This document shows positions 18,879 through 20,065 of a stretch of 20,065 bases of DNA, in pieces. The notes under the pieces were generated by a model that was not told where the DNA came from, searched no databases, and was given only the letters and a program-made list of their open reading frames with translations. Origin of the DNA: Fonticula alba. Taxonomy: Eukaryota > Opisthokonta > Rotosphaerida > Fonticulaceae. How positions within the stretch are numbered: the stretch's first letter is position 1; the number at the start of each line of letters is the position of its first letter. The stretch lies in NCBI RefSeq assembly GCF_000388065.1, contig NW_009242972.1, positions 1,205,478 through 1,225,542 of the forward strand, written 5' to 3'. Made by a program: the position numbers and the translations under genes.

Positions 18879-20065
18879 GGGGGGGGGGGAGTGAGAAGGG
18901 GAGGTGGCGAGTTGCTTCGATTGCTCTCTAGGGGCATGCATGGTTTTCATTTTGAGAGGCATTTTCATGCGGGCATCAGGAGCAGGGGGCACATTGGTAG
19001 GAGAGGCATGTGCCCGCGTGCGGAGAGGCACGAAAGGGAAGGGCAATCAAACCCGTGGTGCAATTGTGGGTCAACTTGGCCTGCGCGGCCCGACCCCCGG
19101 GATGATTAAGGGTGAAGGGTGTGTCCTCCCGATCACCACCAGGCACACCGAGTCCAAGGGCGGGGAATTTGGCCCAGGAAACAGGCGCGGCATGGGAAAA
19201 GGACCTGCGCCGGTTTCCCTGGGGACCGCCCTCGCCCCCCCCCGCACAAGGCACGATAGTCTCTGGCTTATCTCGCGGAAAGAGTGCTCTCGTCGGTTAA
19301 GGGCCTGCGGTTCTGGATGTGTCACCCGGTGGCCTGATCAGAGTTCGAATAGTATTACAGATCGGGTGATCCGGCCCGGAACCATAAGTTGGCAATTCGC
19401 TCGGGGCCGAAAAACCATTGGGCTGGGGAGCTTCATCGGCCCAGGGTGGGGGAGGAACCCGTATTGGGTGCTTGGGCAGCATGCCGCTGCTCTCTCTCTC
19501 ATTTCATGGCAGCACATGAACCCAGCAACAAAGGGGCCTTTAAATATTTGACTCAACATATGCGTATTGGCTGTGACCCGTGGCCGGAGAGGCTGGCCTC
19601 CTGGGGTGGACTTTGGCTGTTTGTGTGTGTTTCTTCCGCGATCTTTTCAATCGCGCAGACGGCGGGGGAGGGGCGGGATGCGGAAGAACGCATGTATGTG
19701 GAGTACATGGCTGTCTTGGGCACGCTGTCGGATGGCAAGGGATGTGCCTGCCCTGTGTGCGTTGTGGTCGCCAGTTCTCCCAGCTCTGGCCTAGTTTCTT
19801 TTTTTTTTTTCAAGAGATCCCTCCACCGCCTGGAGCGACTGTGGAGGCTAGGCGCCGGAGAGGCCCCGGTCCCCTTCCTGGCGGCATGCGGGGGGCCAGT
19901 TCTCCCGCCCAGAGAGGGTCGAGATCCGATGGGCGCCAGGCGTCATGCTCGGTCGGTGCTGGGGGGCGGGGGGGATGCGCAGCCCCCCGCAGTAGGGCAC
20001 TAGAACGGGGGGAGTGCGGGCGACAGGGGCGCTGCTCCGGCCTCATGGGAGGCGGGGGGGGGGGA
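18879..20065. other. 1.2-kb right-end region without a recognised gene
   Basis: The part next to 18879 is probably channel promoter. The rest has open frames on both strands but none with a domain, codon pattern or splice-consistent extension that I can support. Visible structure: GAGAGGC repeated at 18954, 19001 and 19023; CTGATCAG (19334-19341); an inverted repeat TCACCCG/CGGGTGA (19322-19328, 19363-19369); a T run near 19799-19810; and poly-G near the right edge. A first exon of a gene beyond the window cannot be excluded. Confidence 0.5.
18935..18942. promoter_or_regulatory. CATGCATG palindrome upstream of the channel TATA box
   Basis: A perfect 8-bp palindrome, about 57 bp upstream of the TATA box. 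It resembles dyads in two other intergenic regions of the window. Confidence 0.35.

Noticed and set aside
19334-19372. GTTCGAAT resembling a tRNA T loop, with a nearby inverted repeat
   Set aside because: The base after the loop is A rather than C, stems do not pair as a T arm, and no acceptor or anticodon arm could be drawn.
19389-20003. Open frame of 204 codons on + near the right end
   Set aside because: No domain, crosses a T run, and no splice-consistent neighbours in the window; an exon of an off-window gene cannot be shown.

Overview
This is a GC-rich window of nuclear DNA from a microbial eukaryote. All but one of the recognisable genes are split by spliceosomal introns. The introns are mostly about 100-270 bp, CT-rich, with GTRCGY-type donors and CTRAC branch points. 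Homopolymer C/G runs up to 26 bp, microsatellites and AATAAA-like signals also fit a eukaryote. I found nothing prokaryotic such as operons or Shine-Dalgarno sites. The combination would suit a GC-rich opisthokont protist such as a nucleariid/fonticulid, but this is a guess from style and cannot be proved from the window.

Layout. (1) 1-2789 (+): 3' part of a gene for a long S/P-rich protein with a polyQ run, a coiled coil and a C-terminal helical domain, possibly the decapping scaffold EDC4/Ge-1. (2) 2790-4610: non-coding gap with poly-C tracts, a cluster of palindromes, three consecutive hairpins and probably a 5'-UTR intron of the next gene. (3) 4611-6010 (+): prohibitin-2 (PHB2), four coding exons, 312 aa. 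(4) 6809-8848 (-): splicing factor CWC2, five exons, 506 aa, convergent with PHB2. (5) 8849-10371: divergent promoter region. (6) 10372-14959 (+): SAC-domain phosphoinositide phosphatase of the Sac2/INPP5F type, seven exons, about 1253 aa. (7) 15529-16323 (+): small DUF1764-family protein, three exons, 169 aa. (8) 16599-18515 (-): an intronless potassium-channel-like protein with a TVGLGD filter, a helical domain that recalls bacterial channel proteins, and a long Pro/Gly/Tyr-rich tail. Its promoter has a TATA box and its leader an AAG repeat and two upstream ORFs. (9) 18879-20065: no gene recognised.

The genes are unrelated housekeeping or membrane functions: mRNA decay, mitochondrial inner membrane, splicing, endosomal lipid signalling and ion conduction. 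I see no gene cluster acting as one pathway. The exon models rest on phase, splice signals and protein similarity read by eye. The least certain boundaries are the first exon of gene 1, intron 1 of the SAC gene (next to a 13-C run) and intron 4 of the SAC gene.
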